From an uncultured Oscillospiraceae bacterium (GTDB lineage Bacteria > Bacillota > Clostridia > Oscillospirales > Oscillospiraceae): DNA of 64,000 bases. The notes under the pieces were generated by a model. It ran no database searches and was not told the origin of the DNA. It saw nothing but the letters and a program-made list of their open reading frames with translations. Below are positions 8,754 through 17,974 of the stretch, in pieces. The stretch's first letter is position 1. Every line of letters begins with the position of its first letter. Both the position numbers and the translations under genes were made by a program. Location of the stretch: assembly GCA_947629245.1 (NCBI GenBank), contig CANRDC010000004.1:25961-89960 (forward strand), written 5' to 3'.

Positions 8754-9887
8754 TTATATCCTCGTGTCAAGAAGTTTGGCATATTTTGCCCGGTATGCCC
8801 CGAAAGTCCCGGCCTCCAGGGCGGCGCGGATCTCCGCGAGCAGGTTGTTGTAAAACCACAGGTTGTGCATCACGGCCAGCCGCAGACCCAGCGTCTCCTG
8901 GGCCTTGAACAGGTGCCGGATATAGCCCCGGCTGTAGCGCTTGCAGACCGGACAGCCGCACGCGGGGTCGATAGGGCTGTCGTCCATGGCGTACTTCTCG
9001 TTTTTCAGGTTGATGATCCCCTGCTTTGTGAACAGGTGGGCGTGGCGGCCGTTCCGGGCGGGCATGACGCAGTCGAACAGGTCCACCCCCCGCCAGACGC
9101 CCTCGATGATATTGCCCGGCGTGCCCACGCCCATGAGATACCGGGGCCGATCGGCGGGCATGTATTCCTGCACCAGCTCGATGGTGTCGTACATCTGCTG
9201 GTGGGTCTCCCCCACCGCCAGGCCCCCGATGGCGTAGCCCGGCAGGTCCAGCTCGGCGATGGCCTTCATGTGCTCCACCCGCAGGTCCGGATAGATGCCG
9301 CCCTGGTTGATGCCGAAGAGCATCTGGCCGGGGTTCACCGCGTCCGGCTCGGCGTTATACTCGGCCAGGGCCTTTTTGCACCGGACCAGCCACCGGGTCG
9401 TCCGGGCGCAGGACTGCTCGAAATATTCCCTGGGCGAGGGGATCTTCACGCACTCGTCGAAGGCCATGGCGATATCGCTGCCCAGATTCGCCTGGATGCG
9501 CATGCTCTGCTCCGGGCCGATGAACAGCCGCCGCCCGTCCACATGGCTCTGGAAGGACACGCCCTCCTCCGTGATCTTCCGCAGCCCCGCCAGGGAGAAG
9601 ATCTGAAAGCCGCCGCTGTCGGTGAGGATCGGGCCCCGCCAGGTCATGAATCGATGCAGGCCCCCCATGGCCTTGACCAGCTCGTCGCCGGGCCGGACGT
9701 GCAGGTGGTAGGTGTTGGAAAGCTCCACCTGACAGCCGATATCCTCCAGGTCTTTGGCGGACAGTCCGCCCTTGATGGCGGCCACGGTCCCCACGTTCAT
9801 AAAGGCAGGGGTCTGCACCGTGCCGTGGGGGGTCGTGAACTCCCCGCGCCGGGCATGGCCCTCTTCCTGCTTCAGCAGCTTATACAT
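8754..9887 (-). CDS. tgt: Queuine tRNA-ribosyltransferase
   Basis: LTDSGGFQIFSLA, MAFDECVKIPSPR, GYAIGGLAVGE, zinc-site CGCPVCKRYSRGYIRHLF. Confidence 0.97.
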   Translation of the reverse strand: MYKLLKQEEGHARRGEFTTPHGTVQTPAFMNVGTVAAIKGGLSAKDLEDIGCQVELSNTYHLHVRPGDELVKAMGGLHRFMTWRGPILTDSGGFQIFSLAGLRKITEEGVSFQSHVDGRRLFIGPEQSMRIQANLGSDIAMAFDECVKIPSPREYFEQSCARTTRWLVRCKKALAEYNAEPDAVNPGQMLFGINQGGIYPDLRVEHMKAIAELDLPGYAIGGLAVGETHQQMYDTIELVQEYMPADRPRYLMGVGTPGNIIEGVWRGVDLFDCVMPARNGRHAHLFTKQGIINLKNEKYAMDDSPIDPACGCPVCKRYSRGYIRHLFKAQETLGLRLAVMHNLWFYNNLLAEIRAALEAGTFGAYRAKYAKLLDTRI

Positions 9888-9974
9888 GGCTCCCTCTTTC
9901 CCTCAATCGTCGTACTCTCGATCGTCGCAAAGGGTATTGTAACAGATATCGCGGATATGTCAATCGCATAAACA

Positions 9975-9994
9975 GACCGGGGCATGCCCCGGTC
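9975..9994. terminator. Perfect GC-rich palindrome downstream of queA
   Basis: GACCGGGGCATGCCCCGGTC followed on + strand by AAATTTTTTTG. Confidence 0.6.
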
Positions 9995-10035
9995 AAATTT
10001 TTTTGTAACGAACCGGACCGAACGCCGTCTAACTG

Positions 10036-11058
10036 TCAGTGGATGAACATGGCGTCCCCGAAGGAGAAAAACCGGTATTCCTGCCGGACGGCCTCGGCGT
10101 AGGCGTTCAGGATATTCTCCCGCCCCGCCAGCGCGGACACCAGCATCACCAGCGTGGAGCCCGGCAGATGGAAGTTGGTCACCAGCGCGTCGATACATTT
10201 AAATTTGTAGCCCGGATAGATGAAGATATCCGTCCAGCCGCTCTCCGCCCGGAGGATGCCGTCCTCCCCCGTGAAGCTCTCCAGGGTCCGGCAGGAGGTG
10301 GTGCCCACCGCCACGATCCGGCCTCCCGCGGCCTTCGTCCGCTCCACGGCCTCCGCCGTCTCCAGCGGCACGGTGCAGAACTCGCTGTGCATATCGTGGT
10401 CCTCCACGTTCTCCGCCTTCACGGGCCGGAAGGTGCCCAGGCCCACATGGAGCGTCACGAACCGCACGTCCACGCCCATGGCACGGATGCTGTCCAGCAG
10501 TTCGTTGGTGAAGTGCAGGCCCGCCGTGGGGGCCGCGGCGCTGCCGGGATGGGCGGAATAGACGGTCTGATACCGCTCCGGGTCGTCCAGCCGCTCCTTG
10601 ATATAGGGCGGCAGGGGCATGCGGCCCAGACGCTCCAGCACCTCCAGAAAGATGCCCTGGAACGTGAACCGAATGACCCGGCCGCCGTCGGGCAGCACGT
10701 CCTCTACTTCCCCGGTCAGCTCCCCGTCCCCAAAGCAGACCTTCGCGCCAACGCGCATCTTCCTGCCGGGCCGGGTCAGGCACTCCCAGCGCCCGTCTCC
10801 CAGCTCCCGCAGCAGCACCACCTCCGCCGCGCCGCCGGTGTCGCGGACGCCGATGAGCCGGGCCGGGATCACACGGGAGTCGTTCAGCACCATGCAGTCG
10901 CCGGGCCGCAGGTAGGACGGCAGGTCGTAAAAATGGCGGTGCTCCATCTCGCCGGTGAGCTTGTCCAGCACCAGCAGCCGGGACCCGTCCCGCCGCTGGA
11001 GCGGCGTCTGGGCGATCAGCCGCTCCGGCAGATCGTACATAAAATCGGATGTTTTCAA
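10036..11058 (-). CDS. queA: S-adenosylmethionine:tRNA ribosyltransferase-isomerase
   Basis: (L/M)[32 protein letters not shown]...; TTG start at 11058 inferred from family N-terminus. Confidence 0.95.
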   Translation of the reverse strand: MKTSDFMYDLPERLIAQTPLQRRDGSRLLVLDKLTGEMEHRHFYDLPSYLRPGDCMVLNDSRVIPARLIGVRDTGGAAEVVLLRELGDGRWECLTRPGRKMRVGAKVCFGDGELTGEVEDVLPDGGRVIRFTFQGIFLEVLERLGRMPLPPYIKERLDDPERYQTVYSAHPGSAAAPTAGLHFTNELLDSIRAMGVDVRFVTLHVGLGTFRPVKAENVEDHDMHSEFCTVPLETAEAVERTKAAGGRIVAVGTTSCRTLESFTGEDGILRAESGWTDIFIYPGYKFKCIDALVTNFHLPGSTLVMLVSALAGRENILNAYAEAVRQEYRFFSFGDAMFIH

Positions 11059-11063
11059 CTCTT

Positions 11064-12818
11064 CTACGCTCCGTATTGCAGATCGGCTCCCGTATAGTAG
11101 AAGCCCAGGATGGCCTCGCAGCTCTTGTTGTAATACTTGGCCATGGCATAGCAACCCCAGGCGCTCATGCCGACCTTGTGGCTGGCGTCGACGATGCTCT
11201 CATAGCTCCCGGCGGCGGAACCGGCGATGTCGCCCACGGCGGCCTGCTCATAGGGATCGGCCTTGCCGGTCAGATAGGGGTAGCTGGTGCCGAACACTGC
11301 GGCCGAATCCAGCGTATGGCCTCCGTCACAGGAGGAAAAGCAGGCCACGCAGATGCTGCCGTTATAGGTCAGGTACTGGCCGCCGGTGGCGTCCACCGCC
11401 GCGTCGGAGGCGGCAAAATAGCTCTCGTCATAGCTGATCCCCCGCCCCCGATAGAGCTGGGTGCCGGACCCGGTCACGATGTCCATGCCGTACTGGGAAT
11501 AGATGCTCCCGTCATAGCTCATGGCATAGCTGCGGCACGCGATGGCCGCCGCCTTCAGCGCTTCGGCAGGCCAGCCGCTGGAAAACTCGTAGGGCACCAC
11601 GCCTTTTACATAGTCCTCGACGCCCACATAGTTCACGACCGTTATGTACCCTGGCTTCCCGGACGCCTGGGACAGCTCGAAGTCCCCGAAATATTTATAT
11701 TCCCCGTTCACCCGCGTGACGGTCTTGCTGTCCCCGACCGGATGGACTGCCAGGGCGGACGTGGTCGTGTACACCACGTTCCCCACCGAATCGGAAAGCG
11801 TGAACGCGGCGCCGTCGGTGGTGACGCTGACGGTCGTATCCTGGATGGAATCCACGGAGACAAACTGGCGGCCGGACATGGAGCCGTACTCAAAGCCCGT
11901 CCCGTTCGTGTTCTGCAGCGTCACGGAAGGGACGCTGGTGTCGATGCTCTGCGTTTTGACCAGCACGCCCACCCGGATCACGCCGGCCTTGACGCCGACC
12001 GTCCCGCCGACGAGGGATACGGGCGTATCCGGCATGGCGTTCGGGTCCGACGGCTGCTCCGTCGGCGGCGCGGGCTCCTCAGTCGGGGCCGGTGCGGGCT
12101 CCTCGGTCGCCGCCGGTACTTCGGTCCCGGTCGGCGCGGGTTCCTCGGTCGGAGGCGTCTGGACGGAGCCGCCGCAGACGCTGTCAAAGCGCATGAGCAT
12201 GGTGGCCGCCTCCGCCCTGGTCGCGGAGCCCAGCGGGTTGAGAAGGCCGTTGGCGTTGCCCTTGAGCACGCCGCAAAGCTGCATGGCGTCCACGTCGCTC
12301 TTCGCCCAGGAGCTTATCCGGTCGCTGTCGGGAAAGGAGGCCACGCTCCCCGTCTGGCTCAGGTTCAGTCCCATGGCGGCGGCGAACCGGTTCAGCATGG
12401 CGCACATCTGCTCCCGGGTGATGGACGCGTTCGGGCTGAACTGATCCTGGCCCGTGCCGGTCACGATCCCACTGGCCTTGGCCCAGGCGGCATAGCCCGC
12501 GTAATAGCTGTCGGCGGCCACGTCGCTGAAGCTGGCGCCGCCCGTCCATGCGGACGGGTCCACGTTGGCGAACCGGCCCAGGACCGTGACGAACATGGCG
12601 CGGGACATGCTGACATTGGGCGAGAACACGGTGTCGCTGGTGCCCTTGAAAAGGCCCTTCTCCACCACATAGTTCACCGGATCGTAGTACCAATCCGAGC
12701 CCGACACGTCGGTAAAGCCTCCGGCGGCCCGCGCCGGAGCAAGCGGCAGATACACCGCCGCCATGAGCGTGAGCAGCAGCGCCGCCCCGAAACGGCGCGC
12801 CCGCCCTGTGACTTTCAT
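11064..12818 (-). CDS. SLH-domain protein with SpoIID/LytB domain
   Basis: Signal peptide, three SLH-like repeats ([48 protein letters not shown]), T/P/E linker, SpoIID region ([35 protein letters not shown]). Confidence 0.88.
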   Translation of the reverse strand: MKVTGRARRFGAALLLTLMAAVYLPLAPARAAGGFTDVSGSDWYYDPVNYVVEKGLFKGTSDTVFSPNVSMSRAMFVTVLGRFANVDPSAWTGGASFSDVAADSYYAGYAAWAKASGIVTGTGQDQFSPNASITREQMCAMLNRFAAAMGLNLSQTGSVASFPDSDRISSWAKSDVDAMQLCGVLKGNANGLLNPLGSATRAEAATMLMRFDSVCGGSVQTPPTEEPAPTGTEVPAATEEPAPAPTEEPAPPTEQPSDPNAMPDTPVSLVGGTVGVKAGVIRVGVLVKTQSIDTSVPSVTLQNTNGTGFEYGSMSGRQFVSVDSIQDTTVSVTTDGAAFTLSDSVGNVVYTTTSALAVHPVGDSKTVTRVNGEYKYFGDFELSQASGKPGYITVVNYVGVEDYVKGVVPYEFSSGWPAEALKAAAIACRSYAMSYDGSIYSQYGMDIVTGSGTQLYRGRGISYDESYFAASDAAVDATGGQYLTYNGSICVACFSSCDGGHTLDSAAVFGTSYPYLTGKADPYEQAAVGDIAGSAAGSYESIVDASHKVGMSAWGCYAMAKYYNKSCEAILGFYYTGADLQYGA

Positions 12819-12982
12819 CACGATCCCTCCCCGCCGCAGCCGCGGCTTTCGGTTGACGAAAAGGTCCACACATGCTATAATCTACGCGCCACATTATAAA
12901 CAAAAAATTACAAAAAGTCAATGATTATGTAACCTTCACACACTTTTCACGGTTGCATACACTGTTACAGGAGGTCATCAAT

Positions 12983-14068
12983 ATGGAAAAGCTGAAAGTT
13001 GGCGTCATCGGCGGCACCGGCATGGTGGGCCAGCGCTTTGTCTCCCTGCTGGCGGAGCATCCCTGGTTCGAGCTGACGGTCATCGCGGCCAGCAGCCGCA
13101 GCGCCGGAAAAACATACGAGCAGGCCGCCGGTGGACGCTGGGCGCTGGAGGCGCCCATGCCGGAGAAGGCCAAGGGCATCGTGGTGAAGAGCGCCGTGGA
13201 CGACATGGCCGCCATCGCGGCGGAGGTGGACCTGGTGTTCTCCGCCGTGGATATGAAGACCGATGAGATCCGCGCGCTGGAAGAGGCGTACGCCAAACTG
13301 GAATGCCCGGTAGTCTCCAACAACAGCGCCCACCGCTGGACGGCCGACGTGCCCATGGTGGTGCCGGAGATCAACCCGGAGCATCTGGACGTGATCCCCG
13401 CCCAGCGCAAGCGTCTGGGCACCAAGCGCGGCTTCATCGCCGTGAAGAGCAACTGCTCCCTGCAGAGCTATGTGCCCGCGCTGCATCCGCTGAAGGACGA
13501 GTTCGGGCTGGAGAAGGTGCTGGTGTGCACCTACCAGGCCATTTCCGGCGCTGGCAAGACCTTTGAGACCTGGCCGGAGATGGTGGATAACGTCATCCCC
13601 TACATCGGCGGCGAGGAGGAAAAGAGCGAGCAGGAGCCCATGAAGCTTTGGGGCCGTGTGGAGAATGGACAGATCGTCAACGCAGTCGCCCCGTCCATCA
13701 CCGCCCAGTGCCTGCGGGTCCCCGCCAGCAACGGCCACATGGCCGCCGTATTCGCCAGCTTTGCGAAAAAGCCCTCCAAAGAGGAGATCCTGGCCCGGTG
13801 GGCCGCCTTCTCCGGCAAACCCCAGCAGCTTGCGCTCCCCTCCGCTCCCAAACAGTTCCTCCACTACTTTGAGGAGGACAACCGGCCCCAGACGAAGCTG
13901 GACCGGAACCTGGAGGGCGGCATGGCCGTGAGCATAGGCCGTCTGCGGCCCGACACCCAGTACGATTACAAGTTCGTTTGCCTGAGCCACAACACCCTGC
14001 GGGGCGCCGCCGGCGGCGGCGTCCTCCTGGCGGAGCTGCTCTGTGCGGAGGGCTGGCTGGACCGCTGA
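12983..14068 (+). CDS. asd: Aspartate-semialdehyde dehydrogenase
   Basis: MEKLKVGVIGGTGMVGQRFVSLL; NCSLQSYVPAL active-site Cys; ggagg RBS at about 12970. Confidence 0.95.
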   Translation: MEKLKVGVIGGTGMVGQRFVSLLAEHPWFELTVIAASSRSAGKTYEQAAGGRWALEAPMPEKAKGIVVKSAVDDMAAIAAEVDLVFSAVDMKTDEIRALEEAYAKLECPVVSNNSAHRWTADVPMVVPEINPEHLDVIPAQRKRLGTKRGFIAVKSNCSLQSYVPALHPLKDEFGLEKVLVCTYQAISGAGKTFETWPEMVDNVIPYIGGEEEKSEQEPMKLWGRVENGQIVNAVAPSITAQCLRVPASNGHMAAVFASFAKKPSKEEILARWAAFSGKPQQLALPSAPKQFLHYFEEDNRPQTKLDRNLEGGMAVSIGRLRPDTQYDYKFVCLSHNTLRGAAGGGVLLAELLCAEGWLDR

Positions 14069-14091
14069 CCTCCTGAGAAACGATGCAAAAG

Positions 14092-14124
14092 ATGCCGTGG
14101 GCCGATCGCCCGCGGCATCTTCTA
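14092..14124 (+). terminator. Intercistronic hairpin between asd and dapA
   Basis: AAGATGCCGTGGGCcgatcGCCCGCGGCATCTT. Confidence 0.4.
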
Positions 14125-14139
14125 TTAGGAGGAATTCTC

Positions 14140-15039
14140 TTGAAAACGCCGATATTCACCGGCTCCGGCACCGCCATCGTGACGCCGCTGTCGGCAGGCA
14201 CCATAGATTTTGACGCCTTTGCCCGCCTCATCGAGGACCAGGCCGCCGGAGGCACCGCCGCGCTGATCGTCTGCGGCACCACCGGCGAGGGCGCCACCCT
14301 CACCCCGGAGGAGCACGAGGCTCTGTTCCGCTTCGCCGCGGAAAAGAGCGCCGGTCGGATGAAGATCGTGGCCGGTATCGGCTCCAACGACACCGCCGCC
14401 GCCCTGGATATGGCCAGACGGGCCGAACAGACCGGCGCGGACGGACTTTTGATGGTCACGCCTTACTATAACAAGACCACCCAGGCGGGCCTTATCAAAC
14501 ACTTTACCTATGTGGCGGACCGGACGGCTCTGCCTATCATCGTCTACAACGTCCCCAGCCGGACCGGCGTGGGCGTGGCGCCGGAAACATACGCCAAGCT
14601 CGCCGAACACCCCAATATCAACGCCGTCAAGGAGGCCTCCGGGAACATCGGCCAGTTTGCCAGGACCGTAGCGCTTTGCGGCGACGGGCTGAACTTCTAC
14701 AGCGGCAACGACAGCGATACCGTGGCCATGATGGCGCTGGGCGCAAAGGGCGTCGTCTCCGTGGCGTCCAACATCGTTCCGGAGGCGGTGAGCAGGCTCT
14801 GCGCGCTGTGCCTGGCCGGGGATTATCCCGCCGCCGCCGCTCTCAACCGGGAATACATGGACCTGTTTACCGCCCTGTTCTGGGAGGTGAACCCCATCCC
14901 GGTCAAGACCGCCATGGCCATGACGGGCCTTTGCTCCGGCGAGATGCGCCTGCCGCTGGTCCCCATGGGCGAGGCGCATAAAGCCGCCATGGCGGAGGTC
15001 CTTGCCAAGCACGGCCTTCTCGCGAAGGAAAATATGTAA
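14140..15039 (+). CDS. dapA: 4-hydroxy-tetrahydrodipicolinate synthase
   Basis: TTG start after AGGAGG; KTPIFTGSGTAIVTPL, CGTTGEGATLTPEEH, YNVPSRTGV, VKEASGNI. Confidence 0.95.
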   Translation: MKTPIFTGSGTAIVTPLSAGTIDFDAFARLIEDQAAGGTAALIVCGTTGEGATLTPEEHEALFRFAAEKSAGRMKIVAGIGSNDTAAALDMARRAEQTGADGLLMVTPYYNKTTQAGLIKHFTYVADRTALPIIVYNVPSRTGVGVAPETYAKLAEHPNINAVKEASGNIGQFARTVALCGDGLNFYSGNDSDTVAMMALGAKGVVSVASNIVPEAVSRLCALCLAGDYPAAAALNREYMDLFTALFWEVNPIPVKTAMAMTGLCSGEMRLPLVPMGEAHKAAMAEVLAKHGLLAKENM

Positions 15040-15043
15040 CGTC

Positions 15044-15072
15044 AAAGCGGTCCGGAAGCTCCGGACCGCTTT
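15044..15072. terminator. Hairpin between dapA and convergent lipoprotein gene
   Basis: AAAGCGGTCCGGaagctCCGGACCGCTTT. Confidence 0.65.
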
Positions 15073-15085
15073 CCGCCTGCTCGGT

Positions 15086-15478
15086 TCAGTCGCTGCCGGT
15101 GGATCTTGGCGTAGCCGCGGGCCTGCTGCCGCCGTCGCCGTTATTGGTGCCGTTGCCGCTGGTATTGGTCTGATTGCGGCCGGTCACATCGTCAAGCATA
15201 TCCTCTCCGGCGTCCATGATATCGTCCACAGCGTCCTCACCGGCGCCGACGACGCCGTCCACGGCGTCTCTGCCCTCGTCGATGATACCGTCAGCGGAGC
15301 TGTCGGTGGACGCGGGCGTGGCCTTGGCCGTCGGGGTGGGCTTACCGGTCGCGGTGGGCCGGGTCGTCGCGGCAGCTGTGGGCGAGGGCCTTGTCTCGCC
15401 GCTCATGTCCTTGGCGCAGCCGCCCAGCATGGACAGCAGCATGATGGCCGCAAGTATGATCGTCAAGATGCTTTTCAT
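15086..15478 (-). CDS. Small putative lipoprotein with Pro/Thr-Ala-rich region
   Basis: MKSILTIILAAIMLLSMLGGCAKD: signal peptide and lipobox LGGC. Confidence 0.65.
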   Translation of the reverse strand: MKSILTIILAAIMLLSMLGGCAKDMSGETRPSPTAAATTRPTATGKPTPTAKATPASTDSSADGIIDEGRDAVDGVVGAGEDAVDDIMDAGEDMLDDVTGRNQTNTSGNGTNNGDGGSRPAATPRSTGSD

Positions 15479-15567
15479 CTTCTTGCCTCCGTCGTGATAG
15501 TATTGTAACAGCTCTATTATGCCTATATTTCCGCAGATTTTTCATGGGCGCAAAAATTTTTTCTATA

Positions 15568-15840
15568 GCTGACGGGAGACGAACACACGTCGCTCCACAG
15601 GGGCTCTTTTCGGTGCTTTTCGTCTCGTCGTCGTCGGCTTGCGCCAGCAAGCCTTCCTCCTTCTCAGCGAAAATCCCTCGAAAACTGCTCCCTGTGGAGT
15701 GCAAAGCAGTTTCTGGCAAGCGGGTCTGCGTTCGTGCAAGAAAAAGCCCGCAGGGAATACTTTCGTATTGCCAAGGGATTTGACGCCGCACGGGCGCGGA
15801 CCCGCCGCCAGAAACCGACGTGGGTTCGTCTCCCGTCAGC
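15568..15840. repeat. Nested inverted-repeat element, MITE-like or structured ncRNA-like
   Basis: Outer arms GCTGACGGGAGACGAACACACGTCG (15568-15592) and CGACGTGGGTTCGTCTCCCGTCAGC (15816-15840), one mismatch; inner arms CTCCACAGGG/CCCTGTGGAG and GTTTCTGGCAAGCGGGTCTGCG/CGCGGACCCGCCGCCAGAAAC. Confidence 0.75.
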
Positions 15841-15891
15841 TTTGCGCATGTTTTTGTTGCACCGGGGACCGTATTATGCCATAATAGGCGT

Positions 15892-16410
15892 ATGGAACGA
15901 GAGATCACCTGCTGTTTTACCGGCCATCGGGCCGAAAAGCTCCCCTGGCGGGACAATGACCGCGCTCCGGGCTGCGTGCGGCTGAAAGCCGCCCTGGCGG
16001 ACGTGCTGGCCAGCTTATACGCCGGGGGCTTTCGCCATTTCATCTGCGGCATGGCCACGGGCGCGGACATCTACTTCGGCGAGGCGGTGTGCGCCCTGCG
16101 GGAGGAGCGTCCGGACGTGACGCTGGAGGCCGCCGTCCCCTTCCAGGGCCAGGAAAAGCGCTGGAGCGCCTACTGGCAGGCGCGGTATTTTCGCTTGGCC
16201 GAGTCCTGCGACAAGCTCACGGTCCTGCACAGTGCGTATACGCCCACCTGCATGATGGACCGCAACCGCTATATGGTGGACGCGTCCCGCGTGCTGGTGG
16301 CCGTGTACAGCGGCGAGCCCGGCGGCACCCGGAGCACCATGCTCTACGCCATGCGCCAGGGTCTGGAGATCGTGGAGCTGTCCGTGGAGGGCAAGCGGCA
16401 GACGTACTGA
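15892..16410 (+). CDS. SLOG/DUF1273-like (YpsA-like) protein
   Basis: MEREITCCFTGHRAEKLPW...GFRHFICGMATGADIYFGEAVCALREERPDVTLEAAVPFQGQ. Confidence 0.8.
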   Translation: MEREITCCFTGHRAEKLPWRDNDRAPGCVRLKAALADVLASLYAGGFRHFICGMATGADIYFGEAVCALREERPDVTLEAAVPFQGQEKRWSAYWQARYFRLAESCDKLTVLHSAYTPTCMMDRNRYMVDASRVLVAVYSGEPGGTRSTMLYAMRQGLEIVELSVEGKRQTY

Positions 16411-16440
16411 GCCGTCCGGCACATTTTGCGAATAAAGCTC

Positions 16441-16469
16441 TTGACATATCCAAACTTTTACGGTAGAAT
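16441..16469 (+). promoter_or_regulatory. Sigma70-type promoter for tRNA-Val
   Basis: TTGACA - 17 nt - TAGAAT immediately upstream of tRNA. Confidence 0.75.
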
Positions 16470-16483
16470 ATCCCACGCTGAAC

Positions 16484-16559
16484 GGACGATTGGCGCAGCT
16501 GGTAGCGCATCCGCTTGACGTGCGGGAGGTCACAAGTTCGAGTCTTGTATCGTCCACCA
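16484..16559 (+). tRNA. tRNA-Val (anticodon GAC), CCA encoded
   Basis: GGACGATTGGCGCAGCTGGTAGCGCATCCGCTTGACGTGCGGGAGGTCACAAGTTCGAGTCTTGTATCGTCCACCA; cloverleaf pairs GGACGAT/ATCGTCC. Confidence 0.95.
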
Positions 16560-16564
16560 AACTT

Positions 16565-16612
16565 GAGAAATCCGAACCTGATTCCAATCGGAAACGGGTT
16601 CGGGTTTCTTGT
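16565..16612 (+). terminator. Terminator-like hairpin after tRNA-Val
   Basis: AGAAAtCCGAACC...GGTTCGGgTTTCTTGTT. Confidence 0.55.
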
Positions 16613-16679
16613 TGCTATTGAGGACATAGGCATATATAGTCTGTGCGTAAAATTTTCCAAGAAAACTTGGCAAAAGCTA

Positions 16680-16708
16680 TTGACAAGAAAACTTGGCAGT
16701 CTTATAAT
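16680..16708 (+). promoter_or_regulatory. Perfect-consensus promoter with operator-like repeat in its spacer
   Basis: TTGACA - 17 nt (AGAAAACTTGGCAGTCT) - TATAAT; flanked by CCAAGAAAACTTGG (16657-16670) and ACAACAAAACTTGG (16713-16726). Confidence 0.8.
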
Positions 16709-16749
16709 AAGGACAACAAAACTTGGCAAAGGCCAAAAGGAGGTTCGTT

Positions 16750-17076
16750 ATGAACAAGGAAGAAATCTTGGCAAAGAGCAGGAAGGAAAACGAGGGCAAA
16801 GTTGATGAGCGTGAAATACAGATACTTGCTAATGCTTCAAAAGTTGGAATGGCTGTTGGCGGCATTTTATCTGTGATCATCGTTCTATTTTCACGAATCA
16901 TTGATGTGCCCCTGCTTGGACTTTCAGCGTGGACAGTGTATTTTTCTATGTTTGGAAGCAGACGGCTTTACCAGTTCATTATGAACAGAGAAAAAGGTAG
17001 ATTAGCACAAGCAATGATTGGTATTACATTCGGCCTTGCTTGCTTTGCTGGAATGATCGTTATAGGGTTACAGTAA
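16750..17076 (+). CDS. Small membrane protein, DUF6442-like
   Basis: MNKEEILAKSRKENEGKVDEREIQILANASKVGMAVGGILSVIIVLF...; two to three TM segments, followed by XRE gene. Confidence 0.65.
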   Translation: MNKEEILAKSRKENEGKVDEREIQILANASKVGMAVGGILSVIIVLFSRIIDVPLLGLSAWTVYFSMFGSRRLYQFIMNREKGRLAQAMIGITFGLACFAGMIVIGLQ

Positions 17077-17285
17077 TGAAAGAAGGCGCATTAGTATTAA
17101 AAAACAGGTTGAAGGAATACCGAGCAGAGACAGGACTATCACAAGCACAGCTTGCTGAAATGGTAGGGGTGTCAAGAAATACCATCAGTTCTATCGAAAC
17201 AGGGCAGTTTAACCCTACAGCGAAATTAGCGTTGATTTTATGTATTGCCTTGGATAAGAAGTTTGAAGAACTATTTTATTTTTAG
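17076..17285 (+). CDS. XRE-family helix-turn-helix regulator
   Basis: LKNRLKEYRAETGLSQAQLAEMVGVSRNTISSIETGQFNPTAKLALILCIALDKKFEELFYF. Confidence 0.9.
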   Translation: MKEGALVLKNRLKEYRAETGLSQAQLAEMVGVSRNTISSIETGQFNPTAKLALILCIALDKKFEELFYF

Positions 17286-17386
17286 GGAAAAGATAGTTTC
17301 GTTTTGTCGGGGAGATACTTACAACTTCAAAGATGGTACGGAGCCGATTACTCCCAGTAAAATAGTAATATAAGCATAACAAAAAC

Positions 17387-17412
17387 GGGGACCGTCAAGG
17401 CTGACGGTCCCC
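17387..17412 (+). terminator. Intrinsic terminator
   Basis: GGGGACCGTCaaggctGACGGTCCCCtgctcatttttt. Confidence 0.8.
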
Positions 17413-17484
17413 TGCTCATTTTTTCATGAAAAATTGACCAGAACGCGCTTTCGGACGTGTATATGGTGAAAGGAGGACATTGGT

Positions 17485-17973
17485 ATGGAAGGATCACCCA
17501 CGCGGCTGACCGACGACGCGGAGACGGTCGTGCGCACCTACGGCGACACGCTGTTCAGGCTGTGTCTTGTCATGCTGGGCAGCGACGCGGACGCGGAGGA
17601 CGCGGTGCAGGAGACCATCATGAAGTATCTGCAGAAAGCGCCCTGTTTTGAAGAGCCCTCGCACCAGAAGGCATGGCTCATCACCGTCGCGAAAAACGAA
17701 TGCCGCGATATGCTCCGGGCAAGACGACGGCATCCGCAGCTCAGCCTGACGTGTTTGGAGGACGTTTCCTTCGACGCGGCGGACAGCGGGATACTGGACG
17801 CGCTCATGTCGCTGCCGGAAAAATACCGCCTTGTGCTGGTGCTCTACTATGTCGAAGAGTACCACATAGAGGACATCGCGCGTATCATCGACCGGTCGCC
17901 CTCGGCGGTGAAGATGCGGCTGCAAAAGGGCAGAAAACTGCTGGACGAAAAATACAGAAAGGAGTATCTGTGA
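17485..17973 (+). CDS. ECF-type RNA polymerase sigma factor
   Basis: DAEDAVQETIMKYLQ (sigma2), LPEKYRLVLVLYYVEEYHIEDIARIIDRSPSAVKMRLQKGRKLL (sigma4). Confidence 0.88.
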   Translation: MEGSPTRLTDDAETVVRTYGDTLFRLCLVMLGSDADAEDAVQETIMKYLQKAPCFEEPSHQKAWLITVAKNECRDMLRARRRHPQLSLTCLEDVSFDAADSGILDALMSLPEKYRLVLVLYYVEEYHIEDIARIIDRSPSAVKMRLQKGRKLLDEKYRKEYL

Positions 17974-17974
17974 T

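Noticed and set aside
9975-9994. Perfect palindrome GACCGGGGCATGCCCCGGTC as a regulator operator
   Set aside because: Position downstream of queA and adjacent poly-T/A tract fit a terminator better.
16484-17412. tRNA-Val-integrated genomic island with att sites
   Set aside because: The AT-rich XRE module follows the tRNA, but no integrase or direct repeat of the tRNA 3' end was found, so an integrative island is not claimed.
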